Origin: Curtobacterium sp. ISL-83
GTDB taxonomy: Bacteria; Actinomycetota; Actinomycetes; Actinomycetales; Microbacteriaceae
Assembly (NCBI RefSeq): GCF_018613895.1
Contig: NZ_JAGGPH010000011.1
Location: 1-64,000 of the forward strand
Direction: 5' to 3'
DNA: 64,000 bases
Shown: positions 55,236 through 63,572 of the stretch, piece by piece
Layout of the letters: the number at the start of each line of letters is the position of its first letter
How positions within the stretch are numbered: position 1 is the first letter of the stretch
Translations under genes and position numbers: made by a program
Notes under the pieces: generated by a model
Databases searched by the model: none
What the model was told of the DNA's origin: nothing
The model's input: the letters and a program-made list of their open reading frames with translations, nothing else

Positions 55236-55861
55236 TGGCGAAGCTCTACTTCCGCTACGGCGCGATGAACAGCGGCAAGAGCACCGGGCTGCTGCAGGCC
55301 GCGTTCAACTACGAAGAGCGTGGGCACCGGGTGCTGCTCGCGAAGCCGGCGGTGGACACGAAGGGTGATCGGGAGATCCTGTCGCGCCTCGGAGTCAGCC
55401 GAACGGTCGACCTGGTGTTCGCACCCGATGCCGACGTCCGTCGCGCCGTGACCGAAGCGGGCGCGACCGACCCGGTCTCGGATCGGCTCGACGGCATGGT
55501 CCGGCCGGTCAGTTGCGTGCTCGTCGACGAGGCGCAGTTCCTCACCCCCAGGCAGGTCGACGACCTGCTGCGGGTCGCGGTGCTCGACGAGATCCCGGTG
55601 ATCGCGTACGGCATCCGCACCGACTTCCGGACCGAGGCGTTCCCCGGCAGCGCGCGGTTGCTCGAGGTCGCGCACTCCCTCGAGGAGCTCAAGACCATCT
55701 GTCGCTGCGGACGCAAGGCCGTGTTCAACGCCCGGAAGGTCGACGGCCGGTTCGTCTTCGACGGCTCGCAAGTCGCCATCGACGGCGTCGACGTCGAGTA
55801 CGAGTCGCTCTGCGCCAACTGCTACCTGACGGAGTCCGGCGGTCGCCTGGACGGCGACTGA
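55235..55861 (+). CDS. tdk: Thymidine kinase
   Basis: 208-residue type II thymidine kinase, salvaging thymidine to dTMP. P-loop GAMNSGKST at the N-terminus, Asp-Glu of VDEAQFL for magnesium, and a zinc finger from CRCG and CANC. The GTG start shares a base with the stop of the response regulator gene (TAGTG), so it is cotranslated with the signalling operon, an odd partner for salvage. Its stop codon is the beginning of a tandem repeat. Confidence 0.94.
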   Translation: MAKLYFRYGAMNSGKSTGLLQAAFNYEERGHRVLLAKPAVDTKGDREILSRLGVSRTVDLVFAPDADVRRAVTEAGATDPVSDRLDGMVRPVSCVLVDEAQFLTPRQVDDLLRVAVLDEIPVIAYGIRTDFRTEAFPGSARLLEVAHSLEELKTICRCGRKAVFNARKVDGRFVFDGSQVAIDGVDVEYESLCANCYLTESGGRLDGD

Positions 55862-55926
55862 CACCCCGGTGACTGACACCCCCGGTGACTGACGCCCCCG
55901 GTGACTGACAGCCGTGGCGACTGACC
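55856..55926. repeat. 15/16-bp tandem repeat starting in the tdk stop region
   Basis: Units GACTGACACC(C)CCGGT at 55856 (15 bases), 55871, 55887 and 55903 (16 bases), then a partial. Each unit carries TGA, so the tdk stop is repeated at intervals of 15-16 bases. Confidence 0.85.
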
Positions 55927-55955
55927 GCAGCGCCGGCCGGCGCGTGACCACCTGA

Positions 55956-55999
55956 CGGACGGGAGGCGCGGTGCGGGCCCGCACCGCGCCTCCCGTCCG
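55956..55999. terminator. GGAGGC-family perfect palindrome after tdk
   Basis: 44-bp perfect palindrome (22-bp arms, CGGACGGGAGGCGCGGTGCG core), the most perfect member of the family in this window. Confidence 0.8.
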
Positions 56000-56104
56000 G
56001 CACAACCGCCATGCCGCTGGCGCGTCGCGCCGGAACCGGCGCCGGGCCCCACCGTCCGGTCCGCTGATCGGAATGCCCCGGCGCGACCGGACGTTGGTGT
56101 CCAC

Positions 56105-57142
56105 ATGAGCGACGCTTCTGTGCACCTGTCCGTCCTCGATCTGGCCACCCGTGAGTACGGCCAGTCCAACACCGAAGCCCTGCAGGGCTCCATCGACATG
56201 GCCGTGCACGCCGAGCATCTCGGGTACGAGCGGTTCTGGGTGGCGGAACACCACGGCATGCCCGGGATCACCTCGTCGGCGCCCGCGGTCCTGCTGAGCG
56301 CCGTCGGCGCCGCGACCAAGACGATCCGCATCGGTTCCGGTGGCGTGATGCTGCCGAACCACGCGCCGCTCGTCATCGCGGAGCAGTTCGGGACGCTCCG
56401 GGCGCTCTACGGCGACCGCGTCGACCTCGGTCTCGGCCGCGCACCCGGTACCGACGGTGCGACCGCGATGGCCCTCCGTCGCACCGACCGGCTCGACGTG
56501 GACGACTTCCCCGACCGGCTCGCGGACCTCATCGGGTTCTTCACCGGGATGGACCCCGAGAACCCGCTCGCGCGCATCCAGGCCGTGCCCGGCTACGGGG
56601 ACGTCCCGGAGTTCTGGCTGCTCGGGTCGAGCGGGTACAGCGCACAGGTCGCGGGCGCGCTCGGCGTCTCGTTCGCCTTCGCCCACCACTTCGCCTCGGA
56701 CAACACCGAAGCCGCGCTGGCCCTCTACCGCGATTCGTTCCGCCCGTCGCGCTTCCGGCAGACCCCGAACGCCCTGATCGGCGTGCAGGTCGTGACCGAC
56801 GAGGACCCGCACGTGATCGACGAGCAGAGCGCTCCTGGCATGATCTCGTTCATCCGGATGCGGCAGGGCATGAAGCCCCAGCCGGTGTCGATGGACGAGG
56901 CCCGCGCGTACGAGTTCACCGACCTCGAACGGCGGTTCATCGCGGCGCGCACGGAACGGCAGGCGTACGGCAGCCGGGACGAGGTCGCGGCGAAGATCAA
57001 CGCGCTCGTCGCGTCCACCGGGGCGGACGGCGTGATCGTCGCTCCGGGTGCTGCGCAGGCGCGGTACCGCCACCAGGCGCTCGACGTCGTGGCGGCGCTG
57101 CACGCCGAGGGCCGGTTGGTGCCGGCGGGCGCGACGGTCTAG
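56105..57142 (+). CDS. LLM class flavin-dependent oxidoreductase (luciferase-like, group 1)
   Basis: 345-residue TIM-barrel monooxygenase of the bacterial luciferase-like group that uses reduced flavin. Segments typical of the group: HAEHLGYERFWVAEHHGMPG, IRIGSGGVMLPNHAPLVIAEQF and VDLGLGRAPGTD. It lacks a partner flavin reductase gene here and its substrate is unknown; bioluminescence is not implied. ATG 56105 lacks a clear ribosome site. It lies alone between the tdk palindrome and a convergent regulator gene. Confidence 0.9.
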   Translation: MSDASVHLSVLDLATREYGQSNTEALQGSIDMAVHAEHLGYERFWVAEHHGMPGITSSAPAVLLSAVGAATKTIRIGSGGVMLPNHAPLVIAEQFGTLRALYGDRVDLGLGRAPGTDGATAMALRRTDRLDVDDFPDRLADLIGFFTGMDPENPLARIQAVPGYGDVPEFWLLGSSGYSAQVAGALGVSFAFAHHFASDNTEAALALYRDSFRPSRFRQTPNALIGVQVVTDEDPHVIDEQSAPGMISFIRMRQGMKPQPVSMDEARAYEFTDLERRFIAARTERQAYGSRDEVAAKINALVASTGADGVIVAPGAAQARYRHQALDVVAALHAEGRLVPAGATV

Positions 57143-57177
57143 CAGTCGGCCCGCACAGCCGGGCGAGCGGTCGGTCC

Positions 57178-57271
57178 GCGCGGTCTATCCGCGCGGTCTA
57201 TCCGCGCGTCGGTCCGGGTGGTCGTGCTGCGCGTCGGTCCGGGTGGTCGTGCTGCGCGTCGGCTCGTCCGG
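57178..57271. repeat. 13-bp and 25-bp tandem repeats
   Basis: Two copies of GCGCGGTCTATCC (57178, 57191), then two identical 25-base units beginning GCGCGTCGGTCCGGG (57204, 57229) and a diverged partial third. Between convergent genes. Confidence 0.85.
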
Positions 57272-57314
57272 CTGCTGGACCTGTGCCCTGCGGTGGAGCC
57301 CATCCGTCCGGACG

Positions 57315-57938
57315 CTACGCCAGCAGGCCGAGCCGGGTGGCCGCGGCGATGGCGGCCACCCGTGACCCGACGTCGAGCTTCCGGAAGACGTTGTAGACGT
57401 GCCGCTTCACCGTGCCGACGGCGAGCCCGAGGTCGGCGGCGATCTCGGCGTTCGATCGGGCTGCGGCGATGAGGCGGAGGACCTCGATCTCGCGGTCGCT
57501 GAGCGGCGTGCCGGCCCGGGCCTCGGTGACGAGGTCGATCGGGAACGTGACCGGCGCGGCATCGATCCTCGTCGCCCGGACGATGCGGTCGACGAGCTCG
57601 CGGCTGGGGGTGTCCTTCGTGACGAAGTCGACCGCACCCGCGTCCAGGAGCGCCCGGCGCAGGACGGCGTCGCGGTGCATGGTGAGCACGACGACGGCGA
57701 TGTCCGGATGGTTCCGCCGGACGGTCGCGATCGTCGTGCGAGCGGGAGGCCCGTCGAGTTCGACGTCGAGCAGCAGGACGTCGATTGCCGCGGCTTCGGG
57801 GGAGTCGAGTACGTCCGACGGGTGCTCCCCGTGCGCGATGACGCGAATGGTCGGCACCGCGGCGAGGAGCGTCGCGAGCCCCTCGCGGAAGAGCCGGTGG
57901 TCGTCGACGATCGCCACGTGTGTGATCGGCGGGGTCAC
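57315..57938 (-). CDS. Response regulator, NarL/LuxR family
   Basis: 207-residue regulator: receiver with VDDHRLFREG, phospho-acceptor Asp58 in LLLDVELDG and Lys108 in FVTKDT; LuxR-type helix-turn-helix at ~142-205 (LSDREIEVLRLIAAARSNAEIAADLGLAVGTVKRHV). GTG 57938 overlaps the kinase stop (GTGA) and has GAAGGGAG upstream, so the kinase and regulator are coupled. Converges on the luciferase-like gene. Confidence 0.92.
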   Translation of the reverse strand: MTPPITHVAIVDDHRLFREGLATLLAAVPTIRVIAHGEHPSDVLDSPEAAAIDVLLLDVELDGPPARTTIATVRRNHPDIAVVVLTMHRDAVLRRALLDAGAVDFVTKDTPSRELVDRIVRATRIDAAPVTFPIDLVTEARAGTPLSDREIEVLRLIAAARSNAEIAADLGLAVGTVKRHVYNVFRKLDVGSRVAAIAAATRLGLLA

Positions 57939-58960
57939 ATCGCTCCCTTCGGGATGACGATCGTGACCGTGGTGCCTGCGCCCATCGTGCTGCTGACGTC
58001 GAGCCGGGCGTCGATGAGCGCGGCCCGCTCGTGCATCGACCGCTGCCCGAGCCGTCCCTCCGCCACCGTGGTCGTGTCGAACCCCGGGCCGTCGTCGTGC
58101 ACGGTCACCGTCACGTGATCGGGCTGCCATTCGAACCGGACCCGCACCGCTGCGTCGCTGGCGTGTTTCGACCAGTTCATGAGTGCTTCGAGGATGATGG
58201 TGAGCGATTCCTCCGCTCGCCAGTTCGCGAGGGGGACCGGCGTTCCGACCGACTCGACCGCGACCCGGTCGCTGTTCGGGAACATGTCCCTGACGTGCCG
58301 GACGAGTGCAGCGTCCAGGACGTCGTCGCCGACCCGTGCGTGGAGCGCGACGGCGAGGTCCTGCACGTCACCGAGGGCACGGCGGAGTTGGGACGCGGCC
58401 GCGTCGAGCAACGCGACGCGCTCGGAGGACGGGGGGTCGGTGAGCAACGCGAGGTCGATGCGCTGCAGCCCGGCGAGGATGCCGTGCGCCACCCGGTCGT
58501 GCAGATCCCGCCCGACCTGCGCCCGCGATTCCAGGTTCGCCGTAGTGACGCGTTGTCGCAGAGCCTCGGTGTAGGCGACCGCTCCCGCGGGGAAGCGGCT
58601 CCAGATCCCGGCGTGGAGTGCCCGGGAGGCTCGCAGCAACTCCGCCGTCGTCGTGGCACCGACCTCGTCGACGAAGACGGGGAGGTACTCGTCGAACAGG
58701 ACCTCGGCCGCGAGCATGGCGCCTGCCGGGTGTTGCATGCGTTCGGCGTGCAGGGCCCCCGTGGCCAGGTGTTCGTCCGCGAGCAACTGGTCGCTCGTGA
58801 TCGAACGGTCCTCGCCCTGCGTGTACCGGCGGACCGCGTCGGCCAGCATCGATGACACGTTCTCCACCAGGCTCGCCGCCATCGTCGGGTCGTCGCGGAG
58901 TGCGGGGAACGCGGCGCCGATGCGTTCGAGGACGGGGGAGAGGCGCTCGGGGATCTGCAT
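57935..58960 (-). CDS. Soluble histidine kinase (HisKA_3 type)
   Basis: 341-residue kinase without any membrane helix. Residues ~1-140 form an all-helical N-terminal sensor region of unknown type; the dimerisation motif GRDLHDRVAHGI places the phospho-accepting His at 154; the ATPase domain has an unusual N box (EALMNWSKHA, with Trp after Asn) and G1 DDGPGFD. Cytoplasmic sensing is therefore likely. ATG 58960 lies 9 bases after a TACCCT box on the minus strand, suggesting a very short leader. Confidence 0.88.
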   Translation of the reverse strand: MQIPERLSPVLERIGAAFPALRDDPTMAASLVENVSSMLADAVRRYTQGEDRSITSDQLLADEHLATGALHAERMQHPAGAMLAAEVLFDEYLPVFVDEVGATTTAELLRASRALHAGIWSRFPAGAVAYTEALRQRVTTANLESRAQVGRDLHDRVAHGILAGLQRIDLALLTDPPSSERVALLDAAASQLRRALGDVQDLAVALHARVGDDVLDAALVRHVRDMFPNSDRVAVESVGTPVPLANWRAEESLTIILEALMNWSKHASDAAVRVRFEWQPDHVTVTVHDDGPGFDTTTVAEGRLGQRSMHERAALIDARLDVSSTMGAGTTVTIVIPKGAM

Positions 58961-59073
58961 GTCGCAGTCAGGGTAACGGGACGGGCGGGGGCGTGCGGCC
59001 CAGCGGCGCCTGGTTGTGTCGTTCGGTGCATGCTCGCGGGCACTCGATCGCCCGGGCTGGTCCCCCGGGAAGA

Positions 59074-59111
59074 ACGTCAGGCCCCGGTTCCGGAGAACCA
59101 GGGCCTGACGT
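59074..59111 (-). terminator. Terminator of tRNA-Pro
   Basis: 11-bp stem ACGTCAGGCCC/GGGCCTGACGT, one mismatch, then GGTTC/GAACC with loop CGGA, about 20 bases beyond the tRNA. Confidence 0.8.
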
Positions 59112-59131
59112 GATCACTGTCTCAACACAGT

Positions 59132-59206
<75 letters not shown>

Positions 59207-59240
59207 CGGTGTGGTCACTCCGTACCGGAGCAACCCAAGA

Positions 59241-59246
59241 AGTCTA
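59241..59246 (-). promoter_or_regulatory. -10 box of tRNA-Pro
   Basis: TAGACT on the minus strand 34 bases upstream of the tRNA, the same hexamer as at tRNA-Trp and SRP RNA. Confidence 0.45.
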
Positions 59247-59308
59247 TCCGATGTTCGGCGTCCTGATGACCACCGAGAGAACTCCCGGGCGCGTCGAGCC
59301 GGGCCGGG

Positions 59309-60265
59309 TCAGCCCGCCCGTGCGGTCAGGGTGACGACGACGGCTTCGGGCCGGACGGCGAAGCGCACGGGGGCGTAGATCGACGTCCCGAGCCCGGCGG
59401 ACACCTCGAGCCACGACCAGTGTCCGCGGTGCTGCCACTTGTGCAGGCCGCTGGCGTACCGACGCGGGAGGTCGCAATTCGTGACGAGCGCACCGACCCC
59501 GGGGACCGCGACCTGGCCGCCGTGCGTGTGGCCGGCGAAGACGATGTCGGCGCCCTGGGTGACGAACGCGTCGAGCACGCGGCGGTACGGGGCGTGCGTG
59601 ATCCCGATGGCGACGGGGGAGGGGCCGTCCTCGTCCTCGGACCACGGGACGTCGCTGCGCATCTCGTCGACGTTGGTCGGGAGCAGGTCCAGCCGGTCCC
59701 AGCCCCGGTGGGCGTCCGACGTCCCGAAGAGTTCGAGTCGCGACCCGCGCAGCTCGATGGCGTGTGCGTGGTCGTTGACGTCGAGCCAGCCGAGCGATTC
59801 GAAGAACGCCGTCTGCCGGTCGATGTCGAGCTGGACCGGCCGGCTGTCCGACCGCATCCTGCTCGGGCCGGAGAAGTACTTCAGCGGGTTGCGGGGCGAG
59901 GGTCCGTAGAAGTCGTTCGACCCGTACGCGAACGCCCCGGGGACGCCCCGGAAGGGTTCGAGCGCGTACTCGACGGCGGCGTTCGCGGTGGGGTGACCGA
60001 GGTTGTCGCCGGTGTTCACCACGAAGTCGGGCTCGACCAGGCTGAGGTCGCGGAGCCACTGCTGCTTGTCCGCCTGCCACGGGGCCATGTGGATGTCGGA
60101 GAGGTGCAGGACCGTGATGTCGCGGGAACCGGGCGCCAGGATCGGGACGGTCTCCCATCGGACGCCGAACCGTCGGCGCTCGACGAGCGTGCCCCATGCC
60201 GCGGTGGCCGCGCCCACGGCCGCACCGGCTGCGATGACCCCGAGTCCGGCGCGACCGCGGCTCAC
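59309..60265 (-). CDS. Metallophosphoesterase (calcineurin-like)
   Basis: 318-residue membrane-anchored phosphoesterase: N-terminal helix (~5-25), then the dimetal motifs HLSDIHMAP, NTGDN, a GNHD-like GSNDFYGP with Ser in place of the usual Asn context, and GHTHGGQVAVP. The GTG start overlaps the stop of the penicillin-binding protein gene (GTGA), and the two form a conserved actinobacterial pair; role in wall synthesis (for example on lipid-linked phosphates) is inferred from the pairing. Confidence 0.88.
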   Translation of the reverse strand: MSRGRAGLGVIAAGAAVGAATAAWGTLVERRRFGVRWETVPILAPGSRDITVLHLSDIHMAPWQADKQQWLRDLSLVEPDFVVNTGDNLGHPTANAAVEYALEPFRGVPGAFAYGSNDFYGPSPRNPLKYFSGPSRMRSDSRPVQLDIDRQTAFFESLGWLDVNDHAHAIELRGSRLELFGTSDAHRGWDRLDLLPTNVDEMRSDVPWSEDEDGPSPVAIGITHAPYRRVLDAFVTQGADIVFAGHTHGGQVAVPGVGALVTNCDLPRRYASGLHKWQHRGHWSWLEVSAGLGTSIYAPVRFAVRPEAVVVTLTARAG

Positions 60266-62820
60266 TTGCAGCGCTCCGGTGCCTTGCCGTCCTTGTCGCC
60301 GAACAGCTTCAGGGTCACGGCGGTGTCCTTCGTCACGGTGGTGTTCACGCCGGGGTCGACCGCGGCGACACGGCACTCCTTGTTCCCGCCGCCCTTCTCG
60401 TACGTCGACGCGATCGCGACGTTCGTGAACCCGGCTTGGTTCAGCTCGGCACGGGCATCGTTCAGGGACTTGCCGGGGATCGCCGGCACGGCCACTTCTG
60501 ACCCGTCGGACGAGTACACGGTGACGCTCGAGCCCTTCGACACGAACGATCCGGCCGCCGGAGAGGTGGACGACACCGTTCCCGCGGCGGCGCTCCCGGG
60601 CTGGGTGCCGCCGTCGACGAACGTCAGTCCCGACGAGGCGAGGATCGACTGCGCGTCGGCGGCCGACTTCCCGGCGAGGTTCGGGACCGGGAGGCTGTTG
60701 CCGCGGATCTCCGCGGGCGCCGGGTCGGTGAAGGCCCCGCCCGGGTACGCCGCGTTGATCGGTGTCTGGGCTTGGCGCCAGACGTCGGCGCGGGCGCCGG
60801 CGTAGGTGCCGCCGACCCCGTTCGCGTAGTGGCGCAGGTTGATCTTCTTGCCGTCGGTGTTGCCCTGCCAGTAGGCCGTGGCGACTCGCGTGTTCGCACC
60901 GACGAGCCAGATCTGCTCGGCCTCGTCGGTGGTTCCGGTCTTGGCGAACAGCTGCTGTCCGTCGTACGTCTGAGCACCGACGGCCGTGCCGCCCGTGATC
61001 GTGCGCTTCATGGCGTAGATCGCAGTCTGCGCCACCGAGGGGTCGACGGCCTGCTTGCAGTCCTTGCTCTGACCACCGAGCTTCTTGCCCGCCGCGTTGG
61101 TGATCTGATCGATCGCGATCGGCGTGCAGAAGATCCCGTTGTTCGCGATGCCCGCGTACGCCGCAGCCATGGTCAGCGGGGCGATCTCGTTCGTCCCGAG
61201 GATGAACGACGGGTTGTCGCGGATCTCGCCGCCCTTGGACAGGTGGACGCCGAAGTTCTGCGCCATCGTCTTGATGTCACAGAGATCGAGCTTCTGGGCC
61301 ATCGACGCGAACGCGCCGTTGACGGACTTCGCGGTGGCACCGATGACGCTGTAGTTGCCGTCCTCGCCGGGGGAGTCGTTGTGAACCGGGAACGGCGTGT
61401 AGTCGGTCTGCCCGCACTTCGTCCACGGAGATACGGTGCGGGCGGTGCCGTTCACCGTCTCGTTCAGCCCGTGACCGGCCTTGATCCAGTCCATGAGCGT
61501 GAAGGCCTTGAACGTCGAGCCGGTCTGGAAACCGACCGACCCGCCGTACTTGAAGTCGACGCTGTAGTTCAGCGACGTCGCGGTCGGCGGAGACTGCACG
61601 GACTGGTCGAAGTCCTTGTTCTGCGCCATCGTCAGGACACGTCCGGTGCCGGCCTCGACCGAGTCGAGCGTCGCGCCGAGCTGCAGTGCGGTCTCCGCCT
61701 TGTTGTCGTACGTGTTCAGGAGCTGCTTCTGCTGCGCGTTCAGATCGATGTTCAGCGTCGTCTGGATCTTGTACCCACCGTTGCGCCAGGCCGTGTCGCG
61801 GTCCTTCTGGGTGGCACCGAGCTGGGACATCTCCTTCACGACCTTGACGGCGTAGTCGCAGAAGAACTGCGAGCCGTCGCCGACCGATGCGCGGCAGCCC
61901 TGCGTCGGGTTCGTGAGGTGCACGTACGACGCGGGCTTGGACGTGATGGCCTGGGTGAACTCGGCCTTCGTCAGGTGCTTCTGCGCGTACATCGACTTGA
62001 GGATGACGTCGCGGCGGGCCTGGTTCGCGTCGAAGTTCTTCGGCGTGGACAGGTTGCGTGTGTTCGGCGACTGCACGATCGCGAGGATCGAGGCGGCCTC
62101 GGCCGGGGTCAGGTTTGCTGCCGACTTGTTGAAGTAGTGCTGCGCGGCGGCCTGCACGCCGTACGTCTGGTCGCCGAAGTACGCGATGTTGAGGTACCCG
62201 GTGAGGATGTCCTTCTTCGAGTACTTCTTCGCGAGGCCGATCGCGAGCTTCATCTCCTCGAGCTTGCGGGGGATGGTCTGCTTGACCGCGTCGTTGTAGG
62301 CCTTGGTGCGGGCTTCCTGCGTGGGGAGCTCGAGCGCCTGCTGCATCTTGATGTTGCGGACGAGCTGCATCGTGAGCGTCGAGCCACCACCGGATTCGCC
62401 GAGGCCACCGGCCAGGCTGCCGACACCGGCGCGGACGATCGACGTCATGTCGACGCCACCATGGGTCCAGAACCGCTTGTCCTCGCCGTCGATGGCGGCG
62501 TTCTTCAGCTGCGGGCTGATCTGCGAGTAGTCGAGCTCTTCACGGTTCTGGTCGTAGACCGTCGCGAAGTGCACGGACTTGCCGCCCTGGTACGCGTAGA
62601 GCTCGTTGCGCTGCGGGAGGTCACCGATCTCGATGTACTCCGGCAGGGACTCGAACACGCCGATCGTCGACGTGGTGGTGACACCGGCGACCGCGATGGC
62701 CGGCGTCACCCCGATCGTCACGAGCAGGCCGGCGAGCACGCTGAACCCGACGAATCCGACGAAGGCCCCGACGGCAGAGGCGGGCTTGGTCCGCGAGGCA
62801 GACGTCTTCTGGGCAGACAT
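60262..62820 (-). CDS. Class A penicillin-binding protein (transglycosylase/transpeptidase) with PASTA domains
   Basis: 852-residue bifunctional peptidoglycan synthase, PonA type. Membrane anchor ~17-42; GT51 glycosyltransferase domain with catalytic Glu in IDGEDKRFW and GGSTLTMQLVRN; transpeptidase with STFK (GSTFKAF), SVN and KTGT; two PASTA domains at the C-terminus (~705-845). Start ATG 62820 has no ribosome site but follows TAGGCT by 7 bases (leaderless). The phosphoesterase gene is translationally coupled downstream. Confidence 0.95.
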   Translation of the reverse strand: MSAQKTSASRTKPASAVGAFVGFVGFSVLAGLLVTIGVTPAIAVAGVTTTSTIGVFESLPEYIEIGDLPQRNELYAYQGGKSVHFATVYDQNREELDYSQISPQLKNAAIDGEDKRFWTHGGVDMTSIVRAGVGSLAGGLGESGGGSTLTMQLVRNIKMQQALELPTQEARTKAYNDAVKQTIPRKLEEMKLAIGLAKKYSKKDILTGYLNIAYFGDQTYGVQAAAQHYFNKSAANLTPAEAASILAIVQSPNTRNLSTPKNFDANQARRDVILKSMYAQKHLTKAEFTQAITSKPASYVHLTNPTQGCRASVGDGSQFFCDYAVKVVKEMSQLGATQKDRDTAWRNGGYKIQTTLNIDLNAQQKQLLNTYDNKAETALQLGATLDSVEAGTGRVLTMAQNKDFDQSVQSPPTATSLNYSVDFKYGGSVGFQTGSTFKAFTLMDWIKAGHGLNETVNGTARTVSPWTKCGQTDYTPFPVHNDSPGEDGNYSVIGATAKSVNGAFASMAQKLDLCDIKTMAQNFGVHLSKGGEIRDNPSFILGTNEIAPLTMAAAYAGIANNGIFCTPIAIDQITNAAGKKLGGQSKDCKQAVDPSVAQTAIYAMKRTITGGTAVGAQTYDGQQLFAKTGTTDEAEQIWLVGANTRVATAYWQGNTDGKKINLRHYANGVGGTYAGARADVWRQAQTPINAAYPGGAFTDPAPAEIRGNSLPVPNLAGKSAADAQSILASSGLTFVDGGTQPGSAAAGTVSSTSPAAGSFVSKGSSVTVYSSDGSEVAVPAIPGKSLNDARAELNQAGFTNVAIASTYEKGGGNKECRVAAVDPGVNTTVTKDTAVTLKLFGDKDGKAPERCK

Positions 62821-62827
62821 AGGATGC

Positions 62828-62833
62828 AGCCTA
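62828..62833 (-). promoter_or_regulatory. -10 box, predicted leaderless start of the penicillin-binding protein
   Basis: TAGGCT on the minus strand, 7 bases before ATG 62820; the only ATG among the leaderless candidates. Confidence 0.5.
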
Positions 62834-62870
62834 AACGACACCGATGGCTGAAAGGCTGGCAAGGAACCGC

Positions 62871-63029
62871 ATGATGCGCTGGGAATACCTCACGACGCCG
62901 TTGATCATCCACAACACCACGGCCATCCTCAACAACTTCGGTGACGAGGGGTGGGAACTGGTCCAGGTCGTGACCGGCCCCGAGGGCGGGCTCGTGGCCT
63001 ACCTGAAGCGCCCGAAGGCCCAGGCATGA
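62871..63029 (+). CDS. DUF4177 small protein
   Basis: 52-residue protein with the DUF4177 pattern MRWEYLTTPL...LNNFGDEGWELVQVV. Function unknown. AAGGA at 62861-62865 suits ATG 62871 or 62874; the ATG at 62844 adds unconserved residues. Its stop overlaps the RidA start (ATGA), so the two are coupled, a pairing I know from related actinobacteria. Confidence 0.85.
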   Translation: MMRWEYLTTPLIIHNTTAILNNFGDEGWELVQVVTGPEGGLVAYLKRPKAQA

Positions 63030-63487
63030 GCGTCGCCGAACGGCTCATCGAGCTCGGTCTGACCGTCCCCGCGGTCGCCGCTCCCGTCGCCGCCTACGTG
63101 CCCGCGGTCGTCACTGGTCGGTACGTCTACACGTCCGGCCAGTTGCCGTTCGTCGAGGGATCGCTCCCCGTGACGGGCAAGGTGGGCGGAGCGGTCGACG
63201 CCGAGACCGCCGCCGAGCAGGCACGCGTGGCGGCCCTCAACGCCCTCGCCGCTGTGCAGTCGGTCGCCGGGTCGCTCGACCGGGTCGCCCGGGTCGTCAA
63301 GCTGACGGTGTTCGTCGCCTCCGACCCGTCCTTCACCGGTCAGCCCGGTGTCGCGAACGGTGCTTCGATGCTCGTCGGCGACGTGTTCGGTGACGCCGGT
63401 GTCCACGCGCGGAGCGCGGTCGGCGTCGCGGTGCTGCCGCTCGATTCCCCCGTCGAGGTGGAGTTGGTCGTCGAGCTGACGGACTGA
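63026..63487 (+). CDS. RidA family protein
   Basis: 153-residue member of the RidA/YjgF/YER057c/UK114 family (subgroup with ~150 residues). Conserved segments: GRYVYTSGQLPFVEG and ARSAVGVAVLPLDSPVEVEL. Classical RidA hydrolyses reactive imines and enamines made by PLP enzymes; the classical catalytic Arg (in the R-x-x-V-x context) is replaced around ARSAVGVAVL by an Arg earlier in the segment, so activity is uncertain. Coupled to the DUF4177 gene and followed by a terminator. Confidence 0.88.
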   Translation: MSVAERLIELGLTVPAVAAPVAAYVPAVVTGRYVYTSGQLPFVEGSLPVTGKVGGAVDAETAAEQARVAALNALAAVQSVAGSLDRVARVVKLTVFVASDPSFTGQPGVANGASMLVGDVFGDAGVHARSAVGVAVLPLDSPVEVELVVELTD

Positions 63488-63521
63488 ACCGACAGCGCGC
63501 GCGACGCGCGCAGAGCACGTG

Positions 63522-63559
63522 AGCAGGGCCTCCAGTCCAGACGGACGGGAGGCCCTGCT
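63522..63559. terminator. Bidirectional terminator between ridA and acs
   Basis: 12-bp perfect stem AGCAGGGCCTCC/GGAGGCCCTGCT with an inner GTCC/GGAC pair, between convergent genes; it contains the GGAGGC core of the hairpin family. Confidence 0.8.
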
Positions 63560-63572
63560 GCCGTTCCCGGGA

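Noticed and set aside
56105..57142. Bioluminescence luciferase
   Set aside because: Only the fold and group 1 motifs match; no luxB partner, reductase or aldehyde genes.
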